57,898 nucleotides of DNA from Roseomonas sp. 18066 (GCF_902706185.1 NZ_CACSJM010000015.1:1-57898); one strand, 5' to 3'. Positions 7,069 to 15,406 are shown, counted from the stretch's first letter. Numbers and translations: made by a program. Notes: generated by a model not told the origin, from the sequence alone.

Positions 7069-8771
7069 TCATCGACGCGCGCGAATTGCCGCCGGGCCAG
7101 GTGCTGCAGGCCGATCTGTGCATCGTCGGCGGCGGCGCCGCCGGCCTGACCATCGCCCAGGCGCTGCAGGGCTCCGGCCTGTCGGTCATCCTGCTGGAAG
7201 CCGGCGGCCGCCGGTTCGAGGCCGCGGCGCAGGACGGGCTGCAGGGCGAGGTGGCCGAGGGCTCGCCGCATCCGACGCCCGATCTCTACCGCCGCCGCGT
7301 CCTTGGCGGCGCCACGGCGATCTGGGGCGGGCGCTGCGTGCCGTTGGATCCGATCGATCTGGAGCGCCGCGCCTGGGTCGAGAACAGCGGCTGGCCGATC
7401 GGCTGGCGCGACCTGCAGCAGCATTACCCGGCGGCGCTGGCGGCCTGCGAGGCCGGCTCCTGGGGCCCGACGGTGGCCGAGGCGCTGGGCGACGCCGCCC
7501 CGCCCAGCATCGCCGGCTTCGCCCATCCCGATATCCTGGCCGATGGGGTGGAACGCTTCAGCCGGCCGACCGATTTCGGCCGTGCCGCGCATGACCGGCT
7601 GGCCGCCGACCGCGACGTGCAGCTGCTGCTGCATGCCCAGGCGTTGCGTCTGGTCGCGCCGCAGGGGCCGGTGGAAAGCCTCGAGGCCGCCTCGCTGCCC
7701 GGCCGCCGCTTCACCATCCGCGCGCGGCGCTATGTGCTGGCCGGCGGCGGGCTGGAAGTGCCGCGGCTGCTGATGGCCTCTGACGCCTCGCGGCGTGGCG
7801 GGTTGGGCAATGAGGGCGGCGCGCTTGGCCGCTTCTACATGTGCCATGTCGAGAACACGCTCGGCCTGCTGCGGATGAACCCGGTGAAGCGTCCGGTCGC
7901 GCTGCATTTCGAGACGACGGCCGAGGGCATCTATGTCCGCCGCCGCTTCGCCGTGGCCCCCGAGGCGCAGCGGCGCGAGGGGCTGATGAACACCATCTTC
8001 CGCCTGCACTACCCGCTGATCGCCGATCCGTCGCATGGCAGCGGCGTGCTGTCGGCGATGTATCTGGTGAAGGACCTGATCATTCCGGAATACCGCCGCA
8101 AGCTGGCCGCGGTGGAGCGTGCCGAGCGCGGCCGCATGACGCGCGATGCCGGCTTCTGGGCGCGGCACCTGGGCAATCTGCTGCGCGACGCGCCGGGCCT
8201 CGCGCATTTCAGCCAGGACTGGCTGCGCCGCCGCATCCTCGCCAGCCGCAAGCTGCCCTTCGTCGTCATGCCCAGCCGCGCCGGCGCCTATCCGCTCGAC
8301 ATCAATGCCGAGCAGGTGCCCGATGCCGACAACCGCGTGACGCTGACCGACCGCCTCGATGCCCACGGCATGCCGCGGCTGTCGGTCGACTGGCGGCTGA
8401 AGCGCGCCGACATCGACAGCCTGACGCGCAGCCTGCGGCTGATCCGCGGCGCCTTCGCGCAATCCGGCTGCGCCACGCTGGAGCTCGACGACGCCACGCT
8501 GGAACAGGCGGTCGCCGCCTCCACCCCGGTCGGCGGCCATCACATCGGCACCACGCGCATGGCGGCCTCGCCGCAGCAGGGCGTGGTCGATGCCGATTGC
8601 GCGGTGCATGGTGCGCCCAATCTTTTCGTGGCCAGCGCTTCGGTCTTCCCGAGCTGCGGCCATGCCAACCCGACCCTGACGGTGGTGGCGCTGGCGCTTC
8701 GCCTGGCCGCGCATCTGCGCGCGACGGCAGCCGAGCCCGCCCGGCAGGGCCTGACGGAGGCTGCGGCATGA
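7065..8771 (+). CDS. GMC-family FAD-dependent oxidoreductase
   Basis: 568 residues starting at the ATG that overlaps the previous stop. An N-terminal Rossmann FAD site is seen in CIVGGGAAGLTIAQAL (about 21-36) with LLEAGG downstream. The C terminus has the GMC hallmark: GGHHIGTTRM with its catalytic-region histidines, then NLFVASASVFPSCGHANPT, where the His/Asn pair sits. GMC enzymes oxidise alcohols, often sugar hydroxyls. Position in the polysaccharide operon, overlapping genes on both sides, suggests oxidation of a sugar or sugar-lipid intermediate, possibly paired with the aldo/keto reductase as an oxidation-reduction epimerisation couple. No signal peptide is seen, so it should be cytoplasmic. 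Confidence 0.88.
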   Translation: MIIDARELPPGQVLQADLCIVGGGAAGLTIAQALQGSGLSVILLEAGGRRFEAAAQDGLQGEVAEGSPHPTPDLYRRRVLGGATAIWGGRCVPLDPIDLERRAWVENSGWPIGWRDLQQHYPAALAACEAGSWGPTVAEALGDAAPPSIAGFAHPDILADGVERFSRPTDFGRAAHDRLAADRDVQLLLHAQALRLVAPQGPVESLEAASLPGRRFTIRARRYVLAGGGLEVPRLLMASDASRRGGLGNEGGALGRFYMCHVENTLGLLRMNPVKRPVALHFETTAEGIYVRRRFAVAPEAQRREGLMNTIFRLHYPLIADPSHGSGVLSAMYLVKDLIIPEYRRKLAAVERAERGRMTRDAGFWARHLGNLLRDAPGLAHFSQDWLRRRILASRKLPFVVMPSRAGAYPLDINAEQVPDADNRVTLTDRLDAHGMPRLSVDWRLKRADIDSLTRSLRLIRGAFAQSGCATLELDDATLEQAVAASTPVGGHHIGTTRMAASPQQGVVDADCAVHGAPNLFVASASVFPSCGHANPTLTVVALALRLAAHLRATAAEPARQGLTEAAA

Positions 8772-10030
8772 TCCAGCAGCAGGAGCTGCCCCCCATCGCC
8801 CGCGTGGCCGCGGAGCCCGCCAAGGCGCCGCCGCTGCGCTGCCTGTGGCTGGCGCGCGGCATGCCGTTCCCGGCCACCGCCGGCGACCGCATCTACAGCG
8901 CCAAGCTGGCCGAGGCCTTCGCCGGCGCCGGCGTCGACCTGACCTTCGTGGGCCTGGGCGGCGAGGCGCCGCCGCCGCCGGTGCCCGGCATCACCTGGCA
9001 CATCGTCCCGGGGCCCCAGCGCAACAAGTTTCTGTCAGTTGCCAGCGCGATGCCGCTGGTCGCGGCGCGGCACGCCACGGCAGCCTATCGCGCCGCGCTG
9101 GACAGCCTGGCGGCGGAGGGGCCCTGGGATGCCATCGTCGTCGACCAGTACGGCATGGGCTGGGTGCTGCGGCATGCCGGGCTGATGGCGGGCAAGCCGC
9201 AGGTCGTCTTCGTCACGCATGACCACGAGGAAAGCGTGACCAAGATGCAGTGGCAGGACCGTGGGGAAAAACTGCCGAAGCGGCTGGCGCTGCTGCAGAA
9301 CCACCTGAAGACCACGCGCTTCGAGCGCTGGATCAGCCGCCGCTCCGATGTCGTCACCACCATCACCCGGGCAGATGCCGATCTGTTCGCGGCGCAGGCG
9401 CCGGGGCGCTGGATCCTGCCGCTGCTGCCCGGCTATGACGGGGCGCGGCTCGAGGGCCGGCCGCCGGGCGAGGCGCGGCCGCGCGCGGTGGTGCTGTTCG
9501 GCTCCTACCGCTGGTCGGCCAAGCAGGCCAACCTGCGCATCTTCCTCGACCAGGCCGATCCCGTCCTGGCCAAGGCCGGCATCGCCATCCGCGTCGTCGG
9601 CGACATGCCCGACGACCTGCGGCAGGAGCTGTCGAAGAAATACCGCGCGGCCGAGTTCACCGGCTTCGTCGACGATCCGGCGCCCTACCTCGCCTCGGCG
9701 CGGCTGGCCGTCGTCGCCGAGCCGATCGGCGGCGGCTTCAAGATGAAGCTGCTGGAATACATCTTCAACCGCGTCCCCGTCGCCGCGCTGGAGGTCTGCG
9801 CCAGCGGCCTGCCGCAGGCGGTGCGGCAGCAGATGCTGCTGGCGCCGGGGCTGGACGGGCTGCTGCGCCAGGTGCTGGGCGCCATCGACGACGCGCCGCG
9901 GCTGGACGCGCTGCAGCGCGGCGCCTTCACCGCGGCCGAGCATGCCTTCGACTGGCGCGAACGCGGCCAGGCGCTGCGCGACGCGCTGCTCGCCCATCGC
10001 GCCGCGCAGCCCGGGCGCGGCGCCGCATGA
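8768..10030 (+). CDS. Glycosyltransferase, GT4-like (GT-B fold)
   Basis: 420 residues, start ATG overlapping the GMC stop by four bases. The N-terminal half begins with LRCLWLARGMPFPATAGDR, typical of the glycine-rich acceptor loop of GT-B enzymes. VLFGSYRWSAKQANLRIF near 240 opens the donor domain, and GGGFKMKLLEYIFNRVPVAA near 323-342 corresponds to the nucleotide-sugar-binding E(x7)E region of GT4. It most likely adds one sugar to the lipid-linked repeat. The second E of the motif is not obvious, so the sub-family is uncertain. Confidence 0.85.
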   Translation: MIQQQELPPIARVAAEPAKAPPLRCLWLARGMPFPATAGDRIYSAKLAEAFAGAGVDLTFVGLGGEAPPPPVPGITWHIVPGPQRNKFLSVASAMPLVAARHATAAYRAALDSLAAEGPWDAIVVDQYGMGWVLRHAGLMAGKPQVVFVTHDHEESVTKMQWQDRGEKLPKRLALLQNHLKTTRFERWISRRSDVVTTITRADADLFAAQAPGRWILPLLPGYDGARLEGRPPGEARPRAVVLFGSYRWSAKQANLRIFLDQADPVLAKAGIAIRVVGDMPDDLRQELSKKYRAAEFTGFVDDPAPYLASARLAVVAEPIGGGFKMKLLEYIFNRVPVAALEVCASGLPQAVRQQMLLAPGLDGLLRQVLGAIDDAPRLDALQRGAFTAAEHAFDWRERGQALRDALLAHRAAQPGRGAA

Positions 10031-10078
10031 CGCCAGCGCCGGACCTTCTTCACCACCACCTGAGCGAAAGAGAACTGG

Positions 10079-11374
10079 ATGCGCCGATCACTGCTGTTCT
10101 TCGGGCTGCGCATCGGCAGCACGGTGCTGGCGACGGTCTGGAGCTTTCTCCTCACCTACACGCTGGTGCGGCAGATCGGGCTGCAGGACTACGCCTTTCT
10201 GGCCGCGGTGATCGCCTTCGCCTCGCTGGTGCTGCAGGCGGATCTCGGCATCTCGGTGCGGCTGTTCGGGCGGATGCGGCAGAATTTCGTCGACCCGACC
10301 AAGGGCGACGCGGCCGACCTGCGCAGCGCCGCGGTCACCGCGCTGATCGGCTATTCGCTGGCGGCGCTGCTGGCGACGCTGGTCTTCACCCTGGTGCTGG
10401 AGATCTGGCAGCTCGGCCCGGTCACGCATGGCCTGGCCATCATCCTGTTCTTCGGCGGCTCGGTGCTGCCGCTGCCCTGGATGGTGCTGCGCATCGCCTC
10501 CAACGCGCACGACCAGTACGTCATCACCGAGGCGATCGACTGCGGCCGGCGGGCGCTGCTGCTGCTGCTGACGGCGGCTTTGGCCTATGGGCTGCCGCTG
10601 CTGGACTACACCATCGGCTTCCTGCTGCTGTGGATCGCAGCGCTGCTGGTGCTGGCGCGGCTGGCGCAGCGCCGCTTCGGCCTGTTCACCGGCACCAGCA
10701 TCCGCCGCGGCTGGCAGGTGCTGCGCGAGGACGGGCGGGAGATCGCGGGCTCCGCCAGCCTGTCGCTGTCCGACTTCCTGATCTACATCTTCCCGTACTA
10801 CGCGCTGCTGGCGGCGAAGGCCGGCGCCACGGCGCTGATCGCCTTCGACATGTTCTACAAGGTCACCCGCTTCGGCGGCACCGCCTTCTTCACGGTGACC
10901 GAGACGCTGCTGCCGCACCAGACGCGCACCTATCATGCCGGCGACACCAACGGCCTGGCGCGGCTGATGGGGCTGTCCTTCCTGCTCTGCGCCGGGCCCT
11001 GCCTGGTCGCGGCGACGCTGATCTATGTCTGGGGCGACGAGATCTTCGGCACGCTGCTCGGCCATCCGGACATCGTCTCGGCGCAGATGCAGCTGGCGAT
11101 CTGCTTCATGCTGTTCTTCATGATGCTGAAGGCGGTCAGCGGCGCGGTGCTGGCCGGCATCGGCGAGCTGCGGCCGCTGGCGCGGCGCGCCTCCACGGCG
11201 CTCGCCGCCATGCTGGTCTTCGCGGCGATCTCCGGCATCTCCGGCTGGAGCATCGACATCTTCGTCACCGGCTATGTGCTGCTCTATGCCGGCCAGGCGA
11301 CCTCCTACTTCCTGCTGATGCTGAAGGTGATGCGCGGGCTGCGTGCCGCGTCGCCGGCGGCGCAGCCGGCTTGA
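10079..11374 (+). CDS. Wzx-type polysaccharide flippase (MOP superfamily)
   Basis: 431 residues, almost entirely hydrophobic with about 12 predicted membrane helices and short charged loops, the pattern of Wzx/RfbX repeat-unit flippases. It starts MRRSLLFFGLRIGS at 10079 after GAGAAC; a competing ATG at 10027 lies in another frame and lacks protein-like composition. It should carry lipid-linked repeat units across the inner membrane to the Wzy-like polymerase encoded at 13758-15116. The 48-base gap to the upstream gene suggests the same transcript. Family-level call only; sequence-level specificity is low in this superfamily. Confidence 0.85.
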   Translation: MRRSLLFFGLRIGSTVLATVWSFLLTYTLVRQIGLQDYAFLAAVIAFASLVLQADLGISVRLFGRMRQNFVDPTKGDAADLRSAAVTALIGYSLAALLATLVFTLVLEIWQLGPVTHGLAIILFFGGSVLPLPWMVLRIASNAHDQYVITEAIDCGRRALLLLLTAALAYGLPLLDYTIGFLLLWIAALLVLARLAQRRFGLFTGTSIRRGWQVLREDGREIAGSASLSLSDFLIYIFPYYALLAAKAGATALIAFDMFYKVTRFGGTAFFTVTETLLPHQTRTYHAGDTNGLARLMGLSFLLCAGPCLVAATLIYVWGDEIFGTLLGHPDIVSAQMQLAICFMLFFMMLKAVSGAVLAGIGELRPLARRASTALAAMLVFAAISGISGWSIDIFVTGYVLLYAGQATSYFLLMLKVMRGLRAASPAAQPA

Positions 11375-11399
11375 ACCCCGCTCCGAAGGAGTTCCGGTC

Positions 11400-12101
11400 A
11401 TGACCCTGCCATCCGCCGTGCTGCCCGCGGGCGATGCGATGGCCGCCGCCGATGCGGCGACCCATCGCCGCTACGCCACGCCGCAGCCCAAGCGCAACAT
11501 CACCCTGGCCGAGGCCGAGCAGCTGTCGCGCCACCTGGCCGCGGAGCTCGCCGCGCGCGGCACCCGCTACGACCTGATCGTGGGGCTGGCCAATGGCGCG
11601 CTGCTGCCGACCCAGGTGGTGGCCGACGTGCTCGGCCTGCCCTTCCACATGGTCAAGGTGCGCCGCCAGGGCAGCCGCTGGATCCAGCGGCTGCAGGCGA
11701 TCCGCAAGCTGGTGCCGGTGCCCTCCAGCCTGCTGAGCTGGGGCCCGATCGGGCTGTTCTGGTACTGGTTCCAGCGTCGCTACAACAAGCTGGAGAAGTC
11801 GGAGAATTCCTTCGAGGTGCCGGTGGCCGGCCAGCATGTCGTGCTGATCGACGATTGCATCGTCAGCGGCGGCTCGCTGCGCTATGTGCTGGACCGGCTG
11901 CACGCGGCCGGCGCCGCCAGCGTCACCACCGGCGTCATCTGCTGGTCGGACGACGCCAAGGCGATCGACCCGGCGCATGGCGTGGTGCCGGAGGTCTATC
12001 TGCACCGCGACGTGCATTTCTATCCCTGGTCGAGCAGCAGCCCGCACCTGACCGCCTATGAGGCCTGGCTGCGCGCCCGTGGCCTGGAGCTCTGGACATG
12101 A
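11400..12101 (+). CDS. Phosphoribosyltransferase-family protein
   Basis: 233 residues, ATG at 11400 after a clear GAAGGAG ribosome site. The PRPP-binding signature of type I phosphoribosyltransferases is present as VVLIDDCIVSGGSL (about 145-158), preceded by the PPi-loop-like LIVGLANGALLP (about 60-71). Around 90-125 there is a basic, aromatic insert (WIQRLQAIRK, WYWFQRRYNK) that common nucleotide-salvage enzymes lack. Its stop overlaps the start of the HAD-like gene, so the pair is co-translated inside the polysaccharide run. Roles could include a phosphoribosyl transfer step, or non-catalytic PRPP sensing; neither is shown by sequence. Confidence 0.8.
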   Translation: MTLPSAVLPAGDAMAAADAATHRRYATPQPKRNITLAEAEQLSRHLAAELAARGTRYDLIVGLANGALLPTQVVADVLGLPFHMVKVRRQGSRWIQRLQAIRKLVPVPSSLLSWGPIGLFWYWFQRRYNKLEKSENSFEVPVAGQHVVLIDDCIVSGGSLRYVLDRLHAAGAASVTTGVICWSDDAKAIDPAHGVVPEVYLHRDVHFYPWSSSSPHLTAYEAWLRARGLELWT

Positions 12102-12775
12102 CCCGTGCCCTGCTTTTCCTCGATCTCGATGGGGTCGTGGTCTTCGAGACCGGCGCGCCGGTGCTGCCGCGGCAGGAGATCCTGCGGCTGCATGCCGAGC
12201 TGGCGCCGCTGCTGCAGGCGCTGCCCGGCCAGGTGGCGGTGCTGACGCATCGCTCCGGCGCCGAGGCGCGGCGCATCCTGGAGGCGGCGGGCGTCGATCC
12301 CGACCGCCTGGCCGGGCTGCTGGCGGCGGAGGAGCTGTTCCGCGCCGGGCTGAAGCATGGCGGCCCGCTCGGGCTGATCCGCCACGGGCTGCGCAAGAGC
12401 TGGGTGCTGCCGCTGGCGGAGGAGCGCTTCGGCGTGCCGCGCGAGCATGCCGCCTTCATCGACGACCGCATCGACAATCTGCGCGACCTGCTGTCGCACG
12501 GGCTGGGCCTGGCGCTGCTGGCGCCGTCCGCCATCGGCCGCGACGGCCGCAGCCTGGTCAGCTTCGACATGGCGGCGGCGCTGGAGGAGGTGGCGCGCTG
12601 GCGCCGTGGCGAGCGGCGCGGGCCGCTGGTGACGCTGTCGCCGCTGGAGCTGCCGCTGGGCGACTGGCAGCGCACCGGGCTGCACACCAAGCAGCAGGGG
12701 CGGCATGTCTTCAATGCCGCGCGGCGCATCGGCCGGCTGATGCGCCACCCCTTCCGCTCGCTGCCGGTAGGCTAG
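12098..12775 (+). CDS. HAD-like hydrolase paired with the phosphoribosyltransferase
   Basis: 225 residues, ATGA overlap with the previous gene. HAD motif I is LFLDLDGVVV (residues 6-15, nucleophile Asp9 and acid Asp11); motif II is LTHRSG; the acidic motif IV is FIDDRIDNLRDLL. The C-terminal 70 residues are charged and not obviously part of a HAD cap. It may dephosphorylate the product of the neighbouring phosphoribosyltransferase-like protein, but the substrate is unknown. The stop codon lies inside the first unit of a short repeat (see 12771). It is the last gene of the rightward run and converges on the glycosidase gene. Confidence 0.75.
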   Translation: MTRALLFLDLDGVVVFETGAPVLPRQEILRLHAELAPLLQALPGQVAVLTHRSGAEARRILEAAGVDPDRLAGLLAAEELFRAGLKHGGPLGLIRHGLRKSWVLPLAEERFGVPREHAAFIDDRIDNLRDLLSHGLGLALLAPSAIGRDGRSLVSFDMAAALEEVARWRRGERRGPLVTLSPLELPLGDWQRTGLHTKQQGRHVFNAARRIGRLMRHPFRSLPVG

Positions 12776-12828
12776 AACCGCCGGGGGCTAGAACCGGCGG
12801 CGCTAGAACCCGCCGGGGGGCTGGAACC
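12771..12828. repeat. Four tandem GCTAGAACC units between convergent genes
   Basis: GCTAGAACC recurs at 12771, 12787 and 12802, and as GCTGGAACC at 12820 (spacing 16, 15 and 18), each followed by a GC-rich CCGCCGG-type tail. The first unit supplies the TAG stop of the HAD-like gene. Tails pair: CCGCCGG at 12778-12784 with CCGGCGG at 12794-12800. A stem-loop or bidirectional terminator role is possible, but no T-run follows. Confidence 0.6.
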
Positions 12829-12837
12829 AGAAGGACG

Positions 12838-13761
12838 TCAGGCGCCGAACAGGCGCCTGAAGGTGGCGGCGCTTTGCGGATAGGCGCCGCCCGCCAGCGC
12901 CACGTCGATCCGCTCGAAATAGCCGTGATAGGCCAGCATGTCCTCGGCGGCGTCGAACCAGGCGGCCATGCGCATGATGAAATGCGGATCGTCGCCGCCG
13001 CCATGCCCGCCATGCGCCGCGGCCGGCCGGGTGCCCCATTCCGGGAAGGAGATCTTCTTGCCGGTGTCGCGGGCGAAGCCCATGTGCCATTGCAGCCCGA
13101 AGCGGGCCCAGAGATATTCGTCGTGCCAGCGCGCATCGAGGTCGTCGCGCGAGCGCGGGTTCCACCACTCGTTGTAGACATCGGCGCCGATGACATCGAC
13201 GAAGTCGGCGCCGGGCCAGGCCGCCTCGGTCACCATGTCCTTGTGGCCCAGCGTCGGGCACCAGTCGAAGCTGAACTTCGCCGAATGGTGGCGGAACAGG
13301 TCGACGCTGCGCCGCCAGTAGCGCTGGAAGGCGCGCGGGTCGTCGCCGGCGAACCAGGGCATCCAGTTGCCGTTGAACTCCCAGCCCAGCCGCAGCGTGC
13401 AGTCGCCCAGGCCGTTCTGCACCAGCGCCTGGGCGACGCGGTGCATCCAGGGGTCGTAGTCGCCGGCGGCGCCGCGCGCCAGGCTGCCGCGCTCGCCGGC
13501 CACCAGCATCGGGATGCCGATGATCGGATGCGCCGCCTTGCCGGCATAGCTGCGCGCCAGGAAGGTGGCGCTGCGCACCATCTCCTCCCAGCCGCGGGTC
13601 TCGTCGGCATTGTCGACGACGCCGCGCACCGGCCGCCCGAGCCAGCGTTCATACTCGCCGAGCCGGCCGCCGCCGGCGACATAGGGCGCGAAGACCGCGA
13701 GCCCGCGCAGCCGGGTGGCCAGGCCCTGCTCGGCGAGGAACAGCCGGTTGGCGCGGGTCAT
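12838..13761 (-). CDS. GH26-like glycoside hydrolase (endo-mannanase/glucanase-like)
   Basis: 307 residues, leftward. LRLGWEFNGNW (about 123-133) matches the acid/base Glu region of clan GH-A, GH26-like enzymes, and ISFPEWGTR (about 242-250) the nucleophile Glu. Between them DVIGADVYNEWW fits a barrel strand. No signal peptide or membrane segment is present, unusual for a polymer-cutting enzyme. The start overlaps the stop of the Wzy-like polymerase gene upstream (ATGA), so it is made with the polymerase. Likely role: trimming polymer or lipid-linked material, or length control. Export without a classical signal, or an unseen upstream start, cannot be excluded. Confidence 0.8.
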   Translation of the reverse strand: MTRANRLFLAEQGLATRLRGLAVFAPYVAGGGRLGEYERWLGRPVRGVVDNADETRGWEEMVRSATFLARSYAGKAAHPIIGIPMLVAGERGSLARGAAGDYDPWMHRVAQALVQNGLGDCTLRLGWEFNGNWMPWFAGDDPRAFQRYWRRSVDLFRHHSAKFSFDWCPTLGHKDMVTEAAWPGADFVDVIGADVYNEWWNPRSRDDLDARWHDEYLWARFGLQWHMGFARDTGKKISFPEWGTRPAAAHGGHGGGDDPHFIMRMAAWFDAAEDMLAYHGYFERIDVALAGGAYPQSAATFRRLFGA

Positions 13762-15116
13762 GCGCTGCGCTCCCGGCCCAGGGCCGCGCGGTGCACCGCC
13801 GGCAGGCTGACGAGGGCCAGCAGCATGCTGATGATGCTGACATTGACCAGGTAGCCGCCGAGGAACAGGTAGGTGAAGGCCAGCGGCACCCGCATCTCCC
13901 GCCGCGCCATCAGGAAGCTCACGGTGAAGAAGGTGAAATACGCGGTGAAGCCGACCAGGCCGTATTCGTAGAAGACCTTGCCCCAGGTGGGGTCGAAGGC
14001 GCCGTAGTGCAGCTGGTCGAAGAATTCCATCACCGAGCCCGGGCCGCGGCCGAACAGCAGCGTCGGCAGGTCGGTCAGGATATAGTCCTGCAGCACCATG
14101 AAGATCGAGAAGAAGCGGCCGAAGGCGCTGGAATTGGGGTTGGAGAATTCCGCCGTGCGGTCGGTGATCGCCGAGAGCTGCAGCGCGTCGCCGGCCTGGC
14201 TGGCCAGCAGCGCCAGGCCCAGCGCGCCCAGCAGCAGCAGGTCGTAGCGGCGGCGGTCGAGGATGTACCAGGGCAGGAAGATCGCCAGCGTCATCAGCCC
14301 GGTGCCGGAATAGCTGGCGATCAGCCCGAGGCCGATCACCGCCAGCCGCCAGGGGCGCGCCGTGCGCAGCAGCTCGCCGATCAGCCCGATCGCCAGGAAC
14401 TGGCAGAAGAAGGAGGGCTCGGCGAAGACCACGCCGTTGCTCTTCAGGATCGGCGAATCCCAGACCAGCGGGATCATGAAGTTGTAGCCGCTCATCAGCA
14501 TGCCGGGCGGCAGGTAGTGCTCCATGAAGAAGGCCATCTCGCGGCCGACGACGAACTGCGCGCAGAACTGCGCGACGCCGATGGCGGAGAAGCCCACCGC
14601 CATGTTCGACAGCAGCCGTAGCGTGCGGGCGAAGTCGAAGCGTCCGGGCGCGAAGCGGAACACGAAGCAGGCCTGCATGACGGCGACGAAGATCCAGCCG
14701 GTCATCGACAGCCGCAGGCTTTCCGACAGCAGGAAGCTGACCGCCGAGCAGGCCATGAAGACCAGGTAGGCGGCCAGCCGGCGGCCATCGACCAGCATGA
14801 CGCCGGCGCCGATGCCGCAGAGCATCAGCAGCGGCATCAGCAGCAGGCTGATCGGCATCGCCGTCTCGCTGCCGCCGGTGCCGGGGACGGCCACCTTCTG
14901 CAGCACGGTGGCCGACAGCAGCAGCAGCGCCGTCAGCCGGTGCGCCAGCTGGCTGGCCTCGGCGGGAATCGGCGCCGCCGTCGCCGGCAGCGCCGCCGCC
15001 GGTGACCAGTTACCGAGCTCGCGCAGGGCAGGGGGCATCGCGCGGTCCAGGGGGGGCTGGATCCTTGGCGAGATTGGCGAGATTCGGGCCTCGGGCAGGG
15101 GGGAGAGCCGCATCAT
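13758..15116 (-). CDS. Wzy/O-antigen ligase-like polymerase
   Basis: 452 residues from the ATG at 15116 (a second ATG follows at once). After a Pro/Ala-rich, non-hydrophobic N-terminal tail of about 55 residues come ten or more membrane helices and one large outside loop between about 320 and 380, the topology of Wzy polymerases and O-antigen ligases. FAEPSFFCQFLAIG resembles the motif region conserved in this superfamily (EPS...Q). It would polymerise repeat units delivered by the flippase. It is transcribed away from the Wzc-like gene, from the AT-rich region at 15117-15406, and its start overlaps the end of a possible 12-codon leader. It ends overlapping the glycosidase gene. Confidence 0.82.
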   Translation of the reverse strand: MMRLSPLPEARISPISPRIQPPLDRAMPPALRELGNWSPAAALPATAAPIPAEASQLAHRLTALLLLSATVLQKVAVPGTGGSETAMPISLLLMPLLMLCGIGAGVMLVDGRRLAAYLVFMACSAVSFLLSESLRLSMTGWIFVAVMQACFVFRFAPGRFDFARTLRLLSNMAVGFSAIGVAQFCAQFVVGREMAFFMEHYLPPGMLMSGYNFMIPLVWDSPILKSNGVVFAEPSFFCQFLAIGLIGELLRTARPWRLAVIGLGLIASYSGTGLMTLAIFLPWYILDRRRYDLLLLGALGLALLASQAGDALQLSAITDRTAEFSNPNSSAFGRFFSIFMVLQDYILTDLPTLLFGRGPGSVMEFFDQLHYGAFDPTWGKVFYEYGLVGFTAYFTFFTVSFLMARREMRVPLAFTYLFLGGYLVNVSIISMLLALVSLPAVHRAALGRERSA

Positions 15117-15151
15117 TCCGGGAAAAGCCTGCTCTGGTTTTTACACTTCAT
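15113..15151 (-). CDS. Possible 12-codon leader peptide upstream of the Wzy-like gene
   Basis: Reading leftward, ACAGGAG lies seven bases before an ATG at 15151 that opens MKCKNQSRLFPE and stops with a TGA whose bases overlap the ATGATG start of the Wzy-like gene. This ribosome site is better than the one directly before the polymerase start (weak AGCAGG, 12 bases away). The leader ATG sits at the hairpin loop/stem edge of the dyad at 15138-15158. Translational coupling or attenuation is possible. Very short, so chance is a real alternative. Confidence 0.35.
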   Translation of the reverse strand: MKCKNQSRLFPE

Positions 15152-15158
15152 GTAAAAA
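15138..15158. promoter_or_regulatory. Perfect 8-bp dyad in the divergent EPS promoter region
   Basis: TTTTTACA, five bases, then TGTAAAAA: a perfect inverted repeat in the AT-rich 15130-15290 stretch between the divergently transcribed Wzy-like and Wzc-like genes. A further CTGTAAA half-site follows at 15161. It could be a regulator operator acting on both directions, or an mRNA hairpin for the leftward transcript. The whole stretch is much lower in GC than its surroundings and probably holds both promoters; I could not fix -35/-10 pairs with confidence. Confidence 0.5.
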
Positions 15159-15406
15159 CTCCTGTAAATATTTCCTGTTTTTCAATAAGAACTGAAAACA
15201 TCCGGGGATGTCCGCAATCATAACCGGTTCTCGGCCCCATAATCCGCGATCAATTGTGATGTGGCGAGAAATAATATTGTTCTTGTTCTCCGCCGCGCCC
15301 CGGTATGTTGCCCCGGGGCGGATTGCCGCGCCGCATGCGCACCCGCTTGACCTGCGGGGCGCCGGCGCCGGGCAGCCGCGATGTTTTGCGAGGCAAGGTG
15401 AATGAG

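Noticed and set aside
10027..11403. Alternative frame starting at 10027 overlapping the flippase gene
   Set aside because: Its composition is Arg/Ala/Gly/His-rich without helices, while the 10079 frame is a typical multi-span flippase.
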